64,000 nucleotides of DNA from Ifrita kowaldi (lineage: Eukaryota > Chordata > Aves > Passeriformes > Cinclosomatidae). The translations under genes and the position numbers were made by a program. The stretch covers positions 1 to 64,000 of the forward strand of contig VZRS01012584.1 of the NCBI GenBank assembly GCA_013398055.1, written 5' to 3'. Positions 1 to 11,045 of this stretch are shown here, piece by piece (the first letter of the stretch is position 1; each line of letters opens with the position of its first letter). Under the pieces are notes generated by a model that did not search any database, had not been told where the DNA came from, and saw only the letters and a program-made list of their open reading frames with translations.

Positions 1-210
1 GGGGCCATTCCCGAAGCGCGGTTGCGCCGCCCTTTCCCTGCGCCAGGAGGGGCGGCGAGGGCACAGGGAGGGCCTCCCTGGGAGGGAGCGGCCGATACGC
101 ACCCCAGGGTGGCGGGGCCTGGCCCCGGCGCTGCCCACAGGGGTTGGGGAAGGAGCCTCATGTACCCGCGAGGGAGCGGGCGAGGATGGCGGGGGCTTCG
201 CGGGATATCT
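1..210. promoter_or_regulatory. CpG-rich edge, probable FBXW4 promoter island margin
   Basis: The first 210 bases are very GC-rich and contain many CpG dinucleotides (for example the GCGCGG, GCGCCG, GGCGGCGAGG and CCCGCGAGGGAGCGGGCGAGG stretches), in sharp contrast with the AT-richer, CpG-poor sequence that follows. No F-box-like reading frame is visible on either strand. Because the first coding exon found here corresponds to FBXW4 exon 2, the most economical reading is that exon 1 and the promoter lie just left of the window and this is the downstream edge of their CpG island (start of intron 1). This is inference from composition and gene order. Confidence 0.45.
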
Positions 211-214
211 CATT

Positions 215-717
215 GTCAGGCCCAGCTGGAGCGTGAGGCCCTCGGCACATCTGGAGAACTGTGTCCAGTTCTGGCCTCTTCAATACAAGAAAGACAAGGA
301 GCTACGGGAGAGGGTCCAGTGGAGGCCACGAAGAATGATAAGGGGTCTGGAACATCTTCCCTATGGGGAGAGACTGTGGGAGCCAGGCCTGTTCAGTCTA
401 GAGATGACTGAGAGGGATCTCATCAATGCCTGTAAGTGTCTCAAAGGCAGGTGCCAGCAACAGGATGAGGAGCAGTGGCCATAAACTAAAACACACGAAG
501 TTTCACCTCAACATGAGGAAGAACTTTACGCTGAGGATGCCAAAGCACTGGAATGGGCTGCCCAGGGAGGGCATGGAGTCTTCCTCTGGAGACATTCAAA
601 ACCCACCTGGACACATGCCTGTGTAACCTGCTCTAGGTCACCCTGCCTTAGCAGGGAGGTTGGACTAGATGATACCCAGAGGTCTGTTCCAGCCTTAATA
701 ATTCTGTGATCTTCTGA
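215..717 (+). mobile_element. CR1 LINE 3' fragment (copy 1)
   Basis: This is the 3' end of an avian chicken-repeat-1 (CR1) non-LTR retrotransposon, truncated at its 5' end. Recognisable family landmarks in order are a GTGTCCAGTTCTGGCCTC stretch, CAATACAAGAAAGACA, an AATGGGCTGCCCAGGGAGG segment, TTGGACTAGATGAT, and a terminal AATAATTCTGTGAT resembling the usual ATTCTATGATTCT tail. There is no poly(A), as expected for CR1. No intact reverse-transcriptase frame remains. The left boundary is approximate. Confidence 0.85.
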
Positions 718-814
718 GTCCCCAGATCCCTCCAAACACTGAGGCTTGGGGGCTTCAGGCTAGGGGAGGTTGGAACACAAGGAGACAGACAGAGCTGCTG
801 CGTGCAGCTGGGGT

Positions 815-815
815 N
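815..815. other. Assembly gap (single N)
   Basis: A lone N separates sequence ending in GCAGCTGGGGT from sequence starting AGTTCTGGCCTC, which repeats position 267 onward. It marks a contig join of unknown size rather than one ambiguous base. Confidence 0.95.
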
Positions 816-1266
816 AGTTCTGGCCTCTTCAATACAAGAAAGACAAGGAGCTACGGGAGAGGGTCCAGTGGAGGCCACGAAGAATGATAAGGGGTCTGGA
901 ACATCTTCCCTATGGGGAGAGACTGTGGGAGCCAGGCCTGTTCAGTCTAGAGATGACTGAGAGGGATCTCATCAATGCCTGTAAGTGTCTCAAAGGCAGG
1001 TGCCAGCAACAGGATGAGGAGCAGTGGCCATAAACTAAAACACACGAAGTTTCACCTCAACATGAGGAAGAACTTTACGCTGAGGATGCCAAAGCACTGG
1101 AATGGGCTGCCCAGGGAGGGCATGGAGTCTTCCTCTGGAGACATTCAAAACCCACCTGGACACATGCCTGTGTAACCTGCTCTAGGTCACCCTGCCTTAG
1201 CAGGGAGGTTGGACTAGATGATACCCAGAGGTCTGTTCCAGCCTTAATAATTCTGTGATCTTCTGA
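816..1266 (+). mobile_element. CR1 LINE 3' fragment (copy 2, assembly duplicate)
   Basis: Same CR1 tail as at 215-717, starting at the AGTTCTGGCCTC stretch immediately after the N. It lies within the duplicated contig overlap, so it should not be counted as a second insertion. Confidence 0.85.
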
Positions 1267-2878
1267 GTCCCCAGATCCCTCCAAACACTGAGGCTTGGGG
1301 GCTTCAGGCTAGGGGAGGTTGGAACACAAGGAGACAGACAGAGCTGCTGCGTGCAGCTGGGGTGGCTCTTGTGTGCCCACACGCCCTCCCCACTTCCGAG
1401 CAGTGATCCCTGCCATGGTCTTGAAAACACCTCAGAGAAGAAGCTGCAAGGGAGCCAGGCCTGGGATGGCATCCTGGGAAAAGGCTGGAGAGTGGGCTTA
1501 GTGCATTCTTAGGTACAAGAGCTCTCCTGGGCTCCCAGGAACACGTGTCTTAGGTTCTCACAGAGCAGCTTGCTGGTATAAATGGTGATGGCTGGCGCAG
1601 AGAAAATGACTCTTGGACTTTACATGGCTTCTGTGTTTTAAGGTTTTGTGAGTAGGAATTGTTTGGGATTTTTTTCCTGGGGTCTTTACTTTTCCCTCAG
1701 GAAACAGCAGTTCAACAGCGCAACACAGGTTAGGAATAGGGTCAAGCCCTCTAGGCTTTGCAGTGTGTATGACACCAGCATCTCTCTAGATGAAGTGCCT
1801 TTGGGGCTTGGGCCTTGGCAGTGGTTGGTGAGGATCCAGAGTTTGGCTGTCCTCTCTCGGATTTGCCTGTGTACCAAACACCACTTGGAGGCAACCACAC
1901 AAAGTTGGCTCTCCTTCCCCATTTAAGGATCGCAAGAGGAAGTTTGTGTTCTTAGGATCTATGAACCCCTTCCTATGGCTTCTCTTTAGCTGCCAGCATG
2001 GATCTTGTTTGTTATTCAGTGACTCAGTATTGTTCCATAAACACTGTGGTGACATGACTCAAAAGAAAGGATGGCAGGTTTTGACCCCTGTTTTGCTGTC
2101 TGATGTTGCTGTCTCATCAATGCATAGACTTTGGAGAAACAATTATGTCTTCTGCTGGCAGGAGCAGAAGTTTGGTGCTGCTGAAAATCCTTGTGTTGGG
2201 TTTTCAGGCCAGCACTTCAACCCACTTGGAGTTCACAGTTTGGAAGTTAAGCACAGTTCCCTTGGAAGTCAGCAGGAGTAAGCACTGCGGAATGGCTGTG
2301 CATTGGACTCTGGTCTATGGTGATATACGATTTTGTCTCCCGAGGAAATGAAGTTCTGTATTTTTCATTAAGAATAAGGTGATACTCTGCTCCTTCAGTT
2401 GCAGGAGGGATCAGGTGTACAGCAGAGCAGGTGCAGTGTGTGTAAGGACCACCACTTCCCCCTGTGGAGGAATGCAGGTCTATAAACAGCCACAGAAGAG
2501 ATTTGCTAGGTCAGGGGGTTTCAGAGAAGGGAAGGCTACTTGAGTGTCATAAACTCCCAGGGATTTCAGTGCTGTTAGATTTGCTATGAACAGGGTTTTT
2601 TTTTTAGTAATTCTGGGATGCACTTTTGTGCTGTGTCCTATTTTCAAGTTTTCCTCAAACAACTTTAGTACTGAGAGCTGCTTTTAGCATTGGTCAGCAC
2701 TGCCTCAGTCCTGGGGAGTTCAGTCATGGGTAACACACCAAGTTACATTACAAGTGGTTATGAAGAAACATTGAGATATATCTGGAGAGTGTTTCCTTTA
2801 ATTACTTTTAACTTCATAGAAGGCTCAGACAGTCTCCAGTTCCTTGAAACGGCGTACCAAATCCTATGGAGAATACCT

Positions 2879-2879
2879 N
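2879..2879. other. Assembly gap (single N)
   Basis: A lone N lies between GGAGAATACCT and CTGAGGATGCC. The right side restarts at the sequence already seen at 1080, so this is a contig join with duplicated ends. Confidence 0.95.
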
Positions 2880-3066
2880 CTGAGGATGCCAAAGCACTGG
2901 AATGGGCTGCCCAGGGAGGGCATGGAGTCTTCCTCTGGAGACATTCAAAACCCACCTGGACACATGCCTGTGTAACCTGCTCTAGGTCACCCTGCCTTAG
3001 CAGGGAGGTTGGACTAGATGATACCCAGAGGTCTGTTCCAGCCTTAATAATTCTGTGATCTTCTGA
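2880..3066 (+). mobile_element. CR1 LINE 3' fragment (copy 3, assembly duplicate)
   Basis: Third appearance of the last ~185 bases of the same CR1 tail, from CTGAGGATGCC to the AATAATTCTGTGAT end. It is part of the contig overlap and is not an independent insertion. Confidence 0.85.
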
Positions 3067-6000
3067 GTCCCCAGATCCCTCCAAACACTGAGGCTTGGGG
3101 GCTTCAGGCTAGGGGAGGTTGGAACACAAGGAGACAGACAGAGCTGCTGCGTGCAGCTGGGGTGGCTCTTGTGTGCCCACACGCCCTCCCCACTTCCGAG
3201 CAGTGATCCCTGCCATGGTCTTGAAAACACCTCAGAGAAGAAGCTGCAAGGGAGCCAGGCCTGGGATGGCATCCTGGGAAAAGGCTGGAGAGTGGGCTTA
3301 GTGCATTCTTAGGTACAAGAGCTCTCCTGGGCTCCCAGGAACACATGTGTCTTAGGTTCTCACAGAGCAGCTTGCTGGTATAAATGGTGATGGCTGGCGC
3401 AGAGAAAATGACTCTTGGACTTTACATGGCTTCTGTGTTTTAAGGTTTTGTGAGTAGGAATTGTTTGGGATTTTTTTCCTGGGGTCTTTACTTTTCCCTC
3501 AGGAAACAGCATGTTCAACAGCGCAACACAGGTTAGGAATAGGGTCAAGCCCTCTAGGCTTTGCAGTGTGTATGACACCAGCATCTCTCTAGATGAAGTG
3601 CCTTTGGGGCTTGGGCCTTGGCAGTGGTTGGTGAGGATCCAGAGTTTGGCTGTCCTCTCTCGGATTTGCCTGTGTACCAAACACCACTTGGAGGCAACCA
3701 CACAAAGTTGGCTCTCCTTCCCCATTTAAGGATCGCAAGAGGAAGTTTGTGTTCTTAGGATCTATGAACCCCTTCCTATGGCTTCTCTTTAGCTGCCAGC
3801 ATGGATCTTGTTTGTTATTCAGTGACTCAGTATTGTTCCATAAACACTGTGGTGACATGACTCAAAAGAAAGGATGGCAGGTTTTGACCCCTGTTTTGCT
3901 GTCTGATGTTGCTGTCTCATCAATGCATAGACTTTGGAGAAACAATTATGTCTTCTGCTGGCAGGAGCAGAAGTTTGGTGCTGCTGAAAATCCTTGTGTT
4001 GGGTTTTCAGGCCAGCACTTCAACCCACTTGGAGTTCACAGTTTGGAAGTTAAGCACAGTTCCCTTGGAAGTCAGCAGGAGTAAGCACTGCGGAATGGCT
4101 GTGCATTGGACTCTGGTCTATGGTGATATACGATTTTGTCTCCCGAGGAAATGAAGTTCTGTATTTTTCATTAAGAATAAGGTGATACTCTGCTCCTTCA
4201 GTTGCAGGAGGGATCAGGTGTACAGCAGAGCAGGTGCAGTGTGTGTAAGGACCACCACTTCCCCCTGTGGAGGAATGCAGGTCTATAAACAGCCACAGAA
4301 GAGATTTGCTAGGTCAGAGGGTTTCAGAGAAGGGAAGGCTACTTGAGTGTCATAAACTCCCAGGGATTTCAGTGCTGTTAGATTTGCTATGAACAGGGTT
4401 TTTTTTTTAGTAATTCTGGGATGCACTTTTGTGCTGTGTCCTATTTTCAAGTTTTCCTCAAACAACTTTAGTACTGAGAGCTGCTTTTAGCATTGGTCAG
4501 CACTGCCTCAGTCCTGGGGAGTTCAGTCATGGGTAACACACCAAGTTACATTACAAGTGGTTATGAAGAAACATTGAGATATATCTGGAGAGTGTTTCCT
4601 TTAATTACTTTTAACTTCATAGAAGGCTCAGACAGTCTCCAGTTCCTTGAAACGGCGTACCAAATCCTATGGAGAATACCTGAAAAACAAACACTTGTTT
4701 TCCCTGGGTGGAGATCAGCATCTGGGAGTAGTTGCAGGAGTTTTACTCCAGTAGGGTAGACAGTTTGGCAACAGATAAAAGGCAAGGGCATATTGCAGTA
4801 CCAGGAGGTCTGGATATCTGAACATCTCCAGAAGAATCAGTATGGCTGCATGTGTTGAGCTGTACAGCTGGAAAATTTGTTCTTAGCTGAAGAAGAGTTT
4901 GATAGTCTCTCTGGCATCTTAGGGATTTTAACTAGCCATGTCTCTTCTGTAGCACTTGCTCCTTGTACATGTCTCCAAGATCAAGAGCAATCTCCAAGAT
5001 TGCTGCTCTTGCAATTGAGGGAGTAAGATTTGCAGAGAGATACTGTATTTTATTTGACTTATCAGTACAAGCTGGGGAGGGAGTTTAGGCAAGCTTCTGG
5101 GAACACCATCCTTCTTGATAGCACTTCTAAGTTGGAACCTGGTAGATTGCTCATTGAAGATTAAATTTGAGCTGATTAGGTATTTAAGCTAAAACATTAC
5201 TGTGTAGATAGAATGGTGATGAAGATGATGGATTGCTGGACCTTCTTGATAACTGTGCTTTCTTAGAGATATGGAATAACTCTTGAGTTTGTCAAGGTTG
5301 GCTTTGACTCACTCAGGAGCTGAAGCTTCTACTACATGTTCTGGCTAATGTTGCATGAGGTGAACATTAGTTTTTACTTTTGAGAGGTTTTTGTGCAATA
5401 CTGTGTGCAACTGAGAAAGCAAAGGCTTGGAACCTTTTATGGTTAGTATACTTAATGAGATAACATACATGGTTCTAACATTAGATCTTAAACTGATGGT
5501 CCCTGGGAGGCTGGCATAAGTTAAAAATCAGTCTAGGGAGTATTTACAGTTTAAAACAAAAATCCATCTCAGAATAGTTTGATCATTTCTGCTGTTAAGT
5601 GGCTTTTGATAAGCCATCTGTTAATGCTTTGTAAATAGCAATAAATTTGAGCCTAGAGGAGATAGCTGTGAAACTTAACCCCCGCCCCCACTTCCCCATT
5701 TTTAAAAAGGTGATTAACTTGAAAATGACACTATTTCTTTAAAATGTTGTTTCTGTTGGGTATATATTCAGATAATTGTAACAACAAGGATCAGAAGGAA
5801 CAAGCTTTATCTTGTATGCGAAAAAACTGTTTGCACAGTCAGCTTGCTTATAAAACTTCTTTCTGCCAAAATAGAGAAGAGAGAAGATTAATAAGAAACT
5901 GGTTGCAAACCCCTAGCTGTTAGCAGCAGGGAGAAGAAAAATAGTAGTATATGTGAAAAATTTTGATTTTATCTAATTTTTAAAGTTGTCATCCTGGCTA

Positions 6001-9000
6001 CATACCTTTAAAAATTGCCAGCTGTGGTTATCTCTGGACACATGCTTGGGCTGAAACAATATTAAATTAATTTGCTAATGATGTCAAAGGAAGATGTGGA
6101 GTTCTAGCTGTTACACTGAAAGGCATATTCACAACATTGACAATCTCTCATATTTGCCCTTTCTGGTAGATTCAGCCAAATGGGAGCCACAGATGTAAGC
6201 CAAGTTAAGTATTTAAGGTATGGATTCAATTTTGCACTTGCAGGAGAAGAAAGAAGCTTGCTTTGAGGGATGTATCTGTACACTTCATTCCTTTGGCAGA
6301 GGGGAATCATTAGGTTCACATCAGCCTGAGTCACTGTATGTTAGGGATGGCAGGGGCTGACCTGTGAGAGTTCTTAAAGCACATTCTCAGTGTTAAAAAT
6401 GTGCTGTTTCTTCGTTGAATCCGCAGTGACTAAATGTTCAATAGAATATTGTGTCACTATTATGGAATAGATGGATGTGCTTCTTGGCATCTGAAATGTG
6501 AGCCTTTCCAAATCAGGTCACTTTGTATAGACAAGTTGATTTTATGTATAGATCTGTATTCCTACAAGACCTTGTCATGAGGATGGTAAAAAGAGAGTCC
6601 CTATGCTGAAGATTTTTGGTTTACTCAGTCATAGGAGCAGCTGAAGTAAAAGTTGAGCCATGTCTTCATGATGTAAGGTGAAAGGAAAGTTCTTCGTTTC
6701 AAGAATGTGTGGCAGCATGTCACAGAAAAGTTAAGGCTTAACAATGCATTCTGCAGCTAAACCGTAGCTGAGTAGTAACACAAAGCCTTTGGGGGTTTTG
6801 GTGATATAGTGATATTACAGTTGTGTCCGGTAGCCTGTGTCTGTTTTGCCAGCTGTTGTACAGGCCCAGCAAGAGCAGTCTCTGCCCTGACGAGCTTGCT
6901 GCCTAAATAGCCAGGGTAAACAAGGGCTGGAGGGGAAGGAGAGGCAGGGAGATGTCAACCAAGCTGCCCTCTGTGCAGCAGGTCAGTGTCAGAGCCAGGA
7001 ATAGCAGAGGGTGCTTTAAGCCTTTATCCAGGGCCTGCTTGCTGGACCACCTTGGACTGAAGAAATCGGAGAGGCAAAGAGCTCATTGCAAGGTGATTCT
7101 TTATTTAAAGCATGGAAGAAAGGAATAAAGTTGCAGCTGGGCTAAACTTATTTCCTCTTTGTTACAAAGGAATTTTAGAGGGCAGGTTAAAAGTTGGAAC
7201 CTAAATAGCTTGACAATTTGCTCTTTGTAATGTATTAATAGATGTCAAAATATAGAAATGTTCCACTGCGTGTTTTCTCTTTCCCTGTCTCCTGTTGTGC
7301 CTTGCCCACTAGGATCATGGTATATTCTCCAGTTCAGAGAAAGGGATTCATTAATGGACAAGTTTATCATCTATGAGTATTTAAGAGCTTGTGTAAGCAT
7401 TTTGGTCAGTTAATAAAAGCTGTGTTTTCTCCAGGTCTTGGAAAAATGTATACACCTACAGGAGCAGGAAATGGCCAATCTGTGCAAGTCAAATCCAAAT
7501 GCAAACTGCAGCAATCATAGGAGACCTCAGCCTTCACCACTGGAGGGGGAGGGAGTGTGAATGCTTGTAAAGCTGCTGCAGTTTCCTTCATCTTTTAAAA
7601 CTTGGTTTAAAAACAAAGTTTCATTACTTTAAGACAAATGGAGAAGGCAGTGAACTAGTGCAGATGATGCAAAGGGAATACTCTAGGGAGGGTATTGCAG
7701 TAACAGAAAAAGCTTGGAAGAGGGAATGCAGCTCTTGCTTTGTGCTGGAAAAGTCAGTGGTTTTTATAAACTGTTGTTACATTTATTCTTACTCTGTCTT
7801 AAACTGTTAGTGCTGGGCAGGACAGATCTGCCAGGATAGCTCCACAACATTGAAACTGCTGCTTCTTCTGGGAGTGTGAATTTGTTTGTAAGAGTTCTTT
7901 GAGGCCTGCCTACCCTTCCCTTAAGATCTTCACGAGTTCAAAGAGGAAGAACATTATGTAGTTCAGAGCTTAAAATATGTGTGCTTTGTCGCTATTACCC
8001 CTGTTGGACTAGCTATGGGTTATTTCATTCTATCCAAGTGCTGCCCTGACAATCTGCTCTTTCAAATCAGAATACATGACACCTATTCAGCAGCTTCAGG
8101 TTTTCTCATGTTCTTTCCAGGGCAGTGCATTTTTTGAAGAAGCCCAGATTTCATCTCCAAAAAGCCTACGCAAGTCCCTGAGAGAGTCCAAACCCTGCCT
8201 GGAGTTTCTAGCCAAAATCCCATTGGAATCACTTGTAAGGGAGAGGGCATCTAATGGCAGAGTGGTCTGGCTCAGTCTTGGTGGTGGTGTTTTTTTGGGA
8301 AGCATTTGTGAAAGTGTGTTTCCTTGCTGTGTGTGCAGAAATTTGTTTGCACCTCTGGGTATTATGACAGCCTCTGCCTTCTTCATGAGGTGACTTCTTC
8401 ATGAGCTATTGGGTGGAGCAGTTGACAGCCTGGTAACATCTGAGATGGCACAGACACAGCAGAGGAAGTAAGGAACAGTGAGGAACAGTCTCGGAGCTCT
8501 CCTCCATCTCAGTTATTTGAACCCATGTCCCGTAGGGAGGGGGGAGTACAGAGGACAGGCTGAACATGGCAGTAAGCTAAATAAGGGTCATGTGCTAAAG
8601 GAATTCAGTTGGAATTTTTGTCCTGGAAGAGACATTTTGAAAGCTAGCTGACTTGTTGAGGACAGCAACAGGGGCTCCTGACATAAATAGCTTTTCCCTC
8701 TCGGCTGTCTGTTGGTGGCCCATGACTTGTAGCTGCACTGAGACCCTGCCACTCAACAGGTGTGTCCCGATTACACAAATAAGCGCAGTTGGTCCTTGTG
8801 TTAGCCAGCCTTGCCACAGGGCCAAGGTTGAAAGTGGGGCTTAGCCACTGTGACCTGTTTGTTCTCTGTATGACCCTTCCAGTCAGGCCTCAGGCAGGCT
8901 GGTGACAGCTTTTATGCAGACAGCAGATTTTGTCCACAGAAGAAATTCAGTCTCAGCAGGTCTCTGCAGATTTGCATTTCCAGATGAGCTCTTCAGTACC

Positions 9001-9813
9001 TAAAATGTAGTGAAACATGAAGGACTTTGCTGGGTTAGGATGCCCCATGCAGCTGGGAAAATACACGGTATGACATGTTGGTGTTATCTTCTGTAACTCG
9101 GTCTGTGTTGTTGCAGGCACCACTGTTTTGGCACATGCTGAAATTGTAGACAGCCAGCAGAAATCTCCCTGGGATGCACTACAGCACAGAAGCTCTTGCT
9201 GTTGCAGAAATACCATTTCTGGTGGCAAAGGACTTTGGCTGGGGAGGGGATCATTGAAGGCAAAATCTGCTGGAGGTGATGTGCCCTGGCTGAGTGATTC
9301 TTTGCTTTCTTTTGGGGCCCAGGCCAGAAACTGCCTTGGTAGCTGAGGTCAGTGGTGCTGTGTGGGGACAGTTCCAGTCTCTTACTTCAGCAGCTGGGAA
9401 GTGGGCTCCAGAAGGAATATTACATTTCTTTTGGTAACTCTGCCAAGAAAGAGAGGAAATTCATAATTTGAGCAAAATACTTTTAGCTTTCTTTGTAGGG
9501 TGGGGTGAGGTAGGAAGGGGGAAATGAAAAGTCCTTTATAATGGGTTGCTTGGGATGACTTTTCTCTTGAAGCCTTCTCTCAAGCTGTAAGAAATGTTCA
9601 GCTTCTCTTTCTTAGTATAACAAAGTCTTTGTAAAGGGAGCTTCCATCAGGAGTGCACGCAATCGGGAACATGCATTGTCTCAGGTCATGTATTTCACTA
9701 TATGATTTGGGATCCTGCTAGAGTGCTTTTTGGTGGTAATTAGATAATAACAAAGACAGCCTTGCATGTCCTGAGTAAAAATGTAACTTTCTCAGATATT
9801 GATAATTGTGATA

Positions 9814-9865
9814 GCAGAGGTGTAAGATGATGCACTCTAGCAGAGGTGTAAGATGATGCACTCTA
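9814..9865. repeat. 26-base tandem duplication, two copies
   Basis: The unit GCAGAGGTGTAAGATGATGC followed by ACTCTA occurs twice in direct succession, 9814-9839 and 9840-9865, with no mismatch. It is a recent local slippage or duplication inside intron 1. Confidence 0.95.
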
Positions 9866-10225
9866 AAGGGCTTTAAGAACATTTTGCTTGAATTTCATTG
9901 CATTTTCATAATCAGTGTTCACTGGTTCCTTCATCCTATGTTTCCTGTCATCCTGGGATGCTGGACTGTACCTCAGTTGCTTTCTGATGCAGGCCTGTGT
10001 AGGTCCTGCTAAAAATAGCAGTCCTTCTCCAGTGAGTCAGCCCTCAGCAGTCTTGAAGTTCAGTGTTGGGTGGCTTCTCTGGGAACACGAATGCCAAGAT
10101 CTTGATTTCACAGAGTACTTAAGCATGTGCTGAATTATAACCATGTGGCTTAGTATTTTTCTGGATTGTATACTAAGAAAAATCAAGGTGTTAGTTGACT
10201 GGTGTATAGTGTTCCCTCCATAGCA

Positions 10226-10253
10226 TTTTATATAGCTATTTTATATAGCTATT
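10226..10253. repeat. Short AT-rich tandem duplication
   Basis: TTTTATATAGCTA occurs twice back to back. It is a simple intronic repeat. Confidence 0.85.
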
Positions 10254-10967
10254 TATTTGGCTTCATAAGGTGGTTTAGTCTCTTGAATCTTTGGGGTTCA
10301 ACACAGCTGCTGAAGTGAGAGGTGCCTAGTTGAGTCAACCACTCAGTGCAGATGTGTGGTCTGTTGATTGCCTCAGGTCGTCATGGAAAAATCCTTAAAA
10401 TTTTGCATGTGTAGAAAGCGTGTTGATCATGACTGAAACAAAATAGACTCTTGTAGGGGAGAAAAGGAATTTTTTAATCAAATCGTTAAGTTTGTATGGT
10501 AATGCCTCTTTTAACTTTCTAAGATTTGAGAATTGTTCTCATGCGTTGCAGTGATACTCATCACAATTTTTGATGTATTCTGTGAATTGCTCTGGGGGGT
10601 GGGGTGCTGTTGAGGAAGCAAATCAAATTATCAAATTGTATCTCAGCACTTGATTCCATAACTGGGCTTGATTTAACTTCTGGTATAAGGGATCGAATAT
10701 CTCTGACCAACACTGCACTTCAATCTTTGCTGCCCCATAATTGGCAAAGGGGAGGGATGTATCAGTCCGATTTCTACATCATCTTTCTCCATGTGTTTTG
10801 TCCCTTTTCTTGCCTCTATTTTGAATAAATAAAATGTCTGCAATATAAAAGGAGGATACTTTTAAGACATTTTTAAATTAGCTGGATCCAGAGTTGCTAT
10901 ATGGAGGAGGAAGGCTGGATGAGTAATATATCTATTAAGAGTAAAACAAAAAAAAGGCAAAATAACA

Positions 10968-11045
10968 TCACCACCACCCCCCGCCCCCCAAATCCCATCA
11001 GACCTCCCCCATATAGTCCTCCCCCTCCCAACCCTCCTCCCTTCC
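10968..11045 (-). repeat. C-rich / G-quadruplex-capable tract (G-rich on the minus strand)
   Basis: The plus strand shows ACCACCACCCCCCGCCCCCC, then CCTCCCCCATATAG, CCTCCCCCTCCC and CCCTCCTCCC within about 75 bases. The minus strand therefore has many runs of three or more G with short loops, meeting the usual pattern for a G-quadruplex. Any function in intron 1 is unknown. Confidence 0.6.

Larger units (their letters stand above)
267..1363. repeat. 548-base direct duplication across the first N (unmerged contig overlap)
   Basis: Positions 267-814 and 816-1363 read the same base for base at an offset of 549, and the copies abut the N at 815 exactly: the left contig ends and the right contig begins inside the shared block. 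A biological tandem duplication would not have its junction coincide with a gap. The best reading is two overlapping contig ends that the assembler placed side by side. Confidence 0.9.
1080..4681. repeat. 1.8-kb direct duplication across the second N (unmerged contig overlap)
   Basis: Positions 1080-2878 and 2880-4681 are near-identical. The offset is 1800 at the left and grows to 1803 at the right through a 2-base insertion at 3345-3346 and a 1-base insertion at 3512. One substitution is visible (G at 2515, A at 4318). The block ends exactly at the N at 2879, so contig 2 ends where contig 3 already contains its sequence. The few differences look like two haplotypes or residual sequencing error. 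Confidence 0.9.

Noticed and set aside
1075..3272. Repeated identical frames on both strands near the left edge
   Set aside because: They are translations of the duplicated CR1 tail and contig overlap and appear two or three times for that reason. They are not genes.
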